Below are positions 60,426-64,000 of a DNA stretch of 64,000 nucleotides, piece after piece. The notes beneath the pieces were generated by a model. That model was not told the origin of the DNA and ran no database searches. It worked only from the letters and a program-made list of their open reading frames with translations. The first letter of the stretch is position 1. Every line of letters starts with the position of its first letter. This DNA comes from Streptomyces sp. NBC_01217. Lineage in GTDB: Bacteria > Actinomycetota > Actinomycetes > Streptomycetales > Streptomycetaceae. The stretch is taken from contig NZ_CP108538.1 in the NCBI RefSeq assembly GCF_035994185.1, forward strand, positions 7,257,501 to 7,321,500, in the 5' to 3' direction. The position numbers were made by a program, and so were the translations under genes.

Positions 60426-62200
60426 ACGGTGTGCTCCTCAGGCCGCAGGGGAAGCTCGACATCGGAGTCGGTGACCTCGGCAGCCGCTGTGCGCAGCGCG
60501 TCCTCGGAGAAGTGCCGGTCGGGGGTCAGGATCTCGTCGAGACGGTGGGCGTACGGGCCGAAGACGGGGATGAACTCGGCGGTGGTCATCTGCTGCCACT
60601 GGCGAGAGAAGAACGCCCGCAGTCTCAACAGGTTCGGCAGATGGCGGGGCGCGAACAAGGCCAGCGGGCACAGCAGGCACACCCACGGGCGTGCCGGGCA
60701 GGGCTTGCCCTTCGGCCCGTGCAGCCCCGACAACTGGTCTCCACATGCCGCGGTGAACACATCGCGTTCCCCGGACAGCAGCTGCGCCAAGGCGTCGTCG
60801 TCCAGGCCGAGCCGCTTCATATGCTCGGGATAGTTCTCCACCAGGTCGGCCATCTCGGCGCCTGCCAGCACCAAGGGCGGCAGGGCCCGGCGCACGAGGT
60901 CCTCCTGGGCCTCGGCCATGATGTCTTCCACCGCCTCGCGCTGAGCCGGCGTCGTGTTCGTCAGGTAGTGGTCCCCCTCGACACCGGGGGACCGGTTCGG
61001 ATCCAGCGTGGCCCGGCGGCTGCCGCGCCAGTGCGACCGGTCTTGCAACGCGTCGTGGGTAGTACGGATGCGGTGCAGGTGAAGGGCCAGGGGGAGACCG
61101 TCGTCGCCGGTCATCTGCACGGGGCGCCCGTCCTTGTCGACGGCCTGCCGCCGCTCGACCCAGGCGCGTACGGACGCGCGCGTCGCCGGCTTGGCCAGCC
61201 ATCGCTCTCCCGCCCGTGTGCCGCCCGGCGCGAAACGCACCCAGAGCTCGCGGCGCAATTCCTCGAGCGCGAAACGGCGGGCCACCGCGGAGTGATCGAG
61301 CCGCTGTTCCAGCAGGCGAGTGGCCTGACGGGACAGAGCAAGGCTCTCCGCCGCAGTGCGGCCCTTGACATAGCTGAGGAGGATCTTCTCGTCACCCGCC
61401 CACTCGATGTCGTCGAGTCCCAGGTCCGCGATCCCGTCCGGCACGACCCCGGTGTAGGCGCCGAACAACAGCTGGTAGGCGATCATCACGTCCAGGGTCG
61501 GGATCAGCGGATCCAGCACCGCGCGAAGCCCCACCCCGTATCTCTGCCGGAAGGGGAAGGAACCGTGCTCTGCCATCTCGTTGACGAGAGGGTCGGGCCC
61601 GTTGTGAAGCACCAGCCAGTGATGGGCAGTGCGCTCACGAAGCGAGGGCCCTGGCCCGTCACCTGCCGAAGCCTGGTCACGGGCCGCGCAGAACGTGCGG
61701 AAGGCAGCATCGACCTCGTCCCGGCAGGTACGGATGAGCCGGGCCCATTCCGCCTCGCTGTACGGCTGGTGCGAGCCGTACCTCTCACCCGTGTTGAACA
61801 GCCGGCCGTCGACGAACGCGCGCACGTCCGGCGCCAGAATCTGATCCTGGTCGTCGGCGCAACGCAGCATCGCCCGCAGCGCGCTCTCCTGGGAGGATCG
61901 CACCCCTTGGCGCCAGTACCGGGCGAGGAGCGCGCGCGTCAGATCGGATGCCTCGCCGGTGAACCCGAACTCGACCAGCCAGTCGGTAAAGGCGCGGACG
62001 GCCGTGAGGTAGAGATCGATACCTCCCGGGCTGTCGACCTGTCCGTGCGGATGGACAAGGTCCGTAACGCCTTCCAGCAGAGTGCGTGCCAGCCCAGGGA
62101 CCTCCACTGCTCGCCGCACACGCAGGGGGCGGAGGTACTCCGACCCGTCACTGAAGATGCAGTGCACGCCCAGGGGGTCAAGCGTGACGACCGCCGGCAT
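60422..62200 (-). CDS. Second recombinase-like protein (GinB position)
   Basis: 592 residues. The fold of tyrosine recombinases is recognisable (AFTDWLVEFGF N-terminal core binding domain, YQLLFGAYTGVVPDGIADLGL, HLHRIRTTHDAL), but catalytic residues are less clear. A likely tyrosine is in EGDHYLTNTT. A cysteine cluster (FTAACGDQLSG, PCPARPWVCLLC) may bind zinc. Divergent middle subunits are typical of three-recombinase modules. ATG 62200 overlaps the GinA-like stop by one base. Confidence 0.7.
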   Translation of the reverse strand: MPAVVTLDPLGVHCIFSDGSEYLRPLRVRRAVEVPGLARTLLEGVTDLVHPHGQVDSPGGIDLYLTAVRAFTDWLVEFGFTGEASDLTRALLARYWRQGVRSSQESALRAMLRCADDQDQILAPDVRAFVDGRLFNTGERYGSHQPYSEAEWARLIRTCRDEVDAAFRTFCAARDQASAGDGPGPSLRERTAHHWLVLHNGPDPLVNEMAEHGSFPFRQRYGVGLRAVLDPLIPTLDVMIAYQLLFGAYTGVVPDGIADLGLDDIEWAGDEKILLSYVKGRTAAESLALSRQATRLLEQRLDHSAVARRFALEELRRELWVRFAPGGTRAGERWLAKPATRASVRAWVERRQAVDKDGRPVQMTGDDGLPLALHLHRIRTTHDALQDRSHWRGSRRATLDPNRSPGVEGDHYLTNTTPAQREAVEDIMAEAQEDLVRRALPPLVLAGAEMADLVENYPEHMKRLGLDDDALAQLLSGERDVFTAACGDQLSGLHGPKGKPCPARPWVCLLCPLALFAPRHLPNLLRLRAFFSRQWQQMTTAEFIPVFGPYAHRLDEILTPDRHFSEDALRTAAAEVTDSDVELPLRPEEHTV

Positions 62201-63660
62201 CAGAGCACCGCCAGTTCGTCGTCGAACTCAGTCTCGAGCTCCAGCTCGACCTCCTCGTCCAGCAGGCCGTACTCCTTGCCGACCCGCCGGTACAGGGACG
62301 TGAACAGGCGGAGCACGTCCAGACGGTGGAGGTACGCTTCCGTGGTCAACGAACTGGAATGGCCGAGCAGATCGCGCAGAATCAGCAGCGGTTCCTGGGT
62401 CCGCAGGTATTGCGCCAGGGCGGCATCGTCATCAGTGTCGCGGACCTGCCGAGCAGCCTGCTCGTACCAGCCACGCATCAGCCGAGCCATGGTCGCCATG
62501 GCCATGGTGTGACGCAGCCGGTGCGGATTGACGTGCGGGAAACGCGGTTCGTAGCGCTCGCGGATGCGATCCGCGGTCCTGGCGAAGACCGTGGCCCATC
62601 CGGTGAACGGGCGTCCCTGGCCCCACACCGACAGCAGCATCGAACCGCCCTCCGGAGCGACCAGACGCCGCCGTTCGCCAGGGCCGAGCGAACTCCACTG
62701 CACACGGACCCCGTTAACCCGCCCTCCCCGCTGGTCGGCGTCCGTCACGAACAGCGGCTCCCCCCAGCGGGCCGGCGGACGCCACGACGATCCGAACGTC
62801 GCCGCCGCCCGGGCGAGAGCGATGTAGGAGTGCAGCTCAGCCAGCACGTCGTAATCGATCCACGACTCGCGGTACGTGCCTCCCTTGGTGATTCCGGAAG
62901 GGACCGGAAACGACACCGGCACCGCAGTCCGTCGCGAAGGAAGCGCGGGCACCTCGCAGGCCAGCAGATACGTGTACTCCTGGCTGCGTAGCCCGCTGGA
63001 GACGATCATTCGACCGACCGCCGAGTTCCGGGCCAACTCCCGCCCTCTGTACCGCAGATCCCGCTCCCCCGCGGGGCCCAGACCCGCCAACCCCTTCAGG
63101 AACATGTCCGTGAAGTCGTCGTCGAGATACTTGATCGTCACATGAGGCTTGGCCTGGCGCCGCCGTGACTGGTTGACCCGCCCGCGACGGACTTGCCCCT
63201 TGAACGCCCAAACCGCCTGCCGGTACGTGAACGGCTCGGAGTCGGCGTACTCCTCATCCTTCGCCCACTTGTAGAACCCCGCCAGAATCCCCATGTTCTG
63301 GTTCCACGTAGATGCCTCGAAGCGATGCTTGATGGGGCCCTGAGCTCGATAGACGGAGTACGCGCCCAACGCCGCCTTCAGACGACGCCGCGTGTCGAAC
63401 AGGGCGACTCCGTGCTCGGATATGAACTCCAGCCACTCACGCACCGTACGCACGTAGTAGGGCCACGAATTCGGCGATGGGCATCCATTCGCCGGCAGCT
63501 CGCAAGCCCAGCAGTTGATCACGGTTGTGGGACGGATGCCGTTGCTGTCCTCGAAGAGGAGGTCGTCGTCGAACAGCAGCGGCATCCCCTCCGGGATCGC
63601 CGGCCTGAAGGCAAGTCCCCAGGACTCCCACCCTGCTGATGAGTACGTCGATTGGTGCAT
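62200..63660 (-). CDS. Tyrosine recombinase, first gene of the module (GinA position)
   Basis: 486 residues, canonical active site: Arg in VSSGLRSQEYTYL, His-x-x-Arg in PHRLRHTMAMA, His434 in RDLLGHSSSLTTEAY and Tyr443. It has an N-terminal core-binding domain (VRTVREWLEFISEHG). It lies 103 bp from the island end, transcribed inward, and leads the four-gene unit. A likely catalyst of excision and integration at CAGGT. Confidence 0.9.
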   Translation of the reverse strand: MHQSTYSSAGWESWGLAFRPAIPEGMPLLFDDDLLFEDSNGIRPTTVINCWACELPANGCPSPNSWPYYVRTVREWLEFISEHGVALFDTRRRLKAALGAYSVYRAQGPIKHRFEASTWNQNMGILAGFYKWAKDEEYADSEPFTYRQAVWAFKGQVRRGRVNQSRRRQAKPHVTIKYLDDDFTDMFLKGLAGLGPAGERDLRYRGRELARNSAVGRMIVSSGLRSQEYTYLLACEVPALPSRRTAVPVSFPVPSGITKGGTYRESWIDYDVLAELHSYIALARAAATFGSSWRPPARWGEPLFVTDADQRGGRVNGVRVQWSSLGPGERRRLVAPEGGSMLLSVWGQGRPFTGWATVFARTADRIRERYEPRFPHVNPHRLRHTMAMATMARLMRGWYEQAARQVRDTDDDAALAQYLRTQEPLLILRDLLGHSSSLTTEAYLHRLDVLRLFTSLYRRVGKEYGLLDEEVELELETEFDDELAVL

Positions 63661-63681
63661 GGCCGATGAGTATCAATGCAA

Positions 63682-63742
63682 CTCAGCTGAGTGCAACACA
63701 CAAACAAGCAGGTCAGGTGGGGCATTCGGCAGTAAGCAACAC
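63682..63742. repeat. Right subterminal recombinase-type motifs
   Basis: On the minus strand GTGTTGCACTCAGCTGAG (63682-63699) and GTGTTGCTTAC (63732-63742) repeat the motif near the left end (18607-18625) in inverted orientation. They lie between the first recombinase gene and the right core. Confidence 0.65.
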
Positions 63743-63747
63743 CGTCG

Positions 63748-64000
63748 CTAAGCGGGAACAATCAGGTACACGACCCAGATGGCGTTGGTGCCGGCGAGGA
63801 CGGTGGAGGTGATCGCGTTCGTGGTCACGAGCGGGCCGATGACGGGATGTCGCCAGGTGTAGGCGAGGCCGGCCCGGATCTCGCTGCGCACGCTCCGTTT
63901 TGCGGTGCGCTGCTCCGGCACGGTCTCGGGGCTGAGGATGCGCAGGGTGCACCAGGCGGTGACTAGGTAGGAGACCGCGTCTGCGGCGACCGCGCGGGCA
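63748..64000 (-). pseudogene. N-terminal part of the split MFS transporter (partial at the window edge)
   Basis: The minus strand reads DAVSYLVTAWCTLRIL, SEIRAGLAYTWRHPVIG and NAITSTVLAGTNAIWVVYL in an open frame entering from the right edge. It then runs four codons into island sequence to an accidental TAG (63748-63750). It is the first half of the transporter whose second half lies at 18080-18573. Any truncated product would lack half of its helices. Confidence 0.85.
63763..63767. repeat. Right attachment core CAGGT
   Basis: Direct copy of the 5 bp at 18569-18573. To the right the sequence is transporter coding sequence; to the left it is island DNA. Confidence 0.75.

Overview
The window is high-GC actinobacterial DNA, almost certainly Streptomyces. 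The indicators are G/C-ending codons, frequent GTG starts, a WhiB regulator, DUF317 proteins, a MAB_1171c-type membrane protein, ImmA/IrrE plus XRE pairs, and dense 4-bp stop/start overlaps. I saw no rRNA or tRNA gene and no CRISPR array. All calls come from reading the sequence; no database search was run.

Left third (1 to about 18.1 kb): a mobilizable, plasmid-like region. It opens with the tail of an unknown gene overlapping an intact UvrD-type helicase, followed by DUF317 proteins and small hypotheticals. A minus-strand transfer and replication block (13.2 to 6.2 kb) runs HTH replication initiator, G39P-like helicase loader, WhiB, large membrane protein, small proteins, MobC, relaxase. 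Two iteron-like arrays lie inside coding sequence here. One (12.69-12.78 kb) is in the initiator gene and uses all three reading frames. The other (9.40-9.61 kb) is a GGGGACC motif repeated every 22-23 bp. A plus-strand operon XRE - ImmA/IrrE peptidase - MAB_1171c protein - amidase closes the region.

Right two thirds (18,574-63,767): one integrated genomic island of about 45.2 kb. It splits a major-facilitator (MFS) transporter gene exactly in frame. The C-terminal half lies at 18,080-18,573, the N-terminal half runs off the right edge at 63,768-64,000, and both junctions carry the 5-bp core CAGGT. At its right end the island carries four tightly packed genes: three tyrosine-recombinase-like proteins and a small coiled-coil protein. 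This is the layout of Tn554-like and GInt-type (ginABCD) islands.

The island cargo is a set of toxic-ion and stress modules. From left to right: decayed genes and small enzymes (GIY-YIG, PAP2, Lgt, MarR) with a ctaG fragment interrupted by an IS481 element (18.6-25.7 kb). A CstR/CstB-type persulfide module with rhodaneses and a TauE/SafE exporter (25.7-29.8 kb). A fluoride module with two CrcB channels, DUF190 and an MFS protein, next to spare copies of enolase, phosphoglycerate mutase and inorganic pyrophosphatase (30.2-35.7 kb). Anion and sodium transport: TauE/SafE, MerR/SulP, and NhaA with a chain of tiny membrane proteins (36.7-42.4 kb). Arsenic and mercury functions follow (42.6-57.6 kb): ArsC twice, ArsR three times, TrxA/TrxB, ACR3, ArsO-like flavoproteins, ArsI/CadI, MerR twice, MerF-like, MerB. 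Several matching operator palindromes identify regulator-target pairs.
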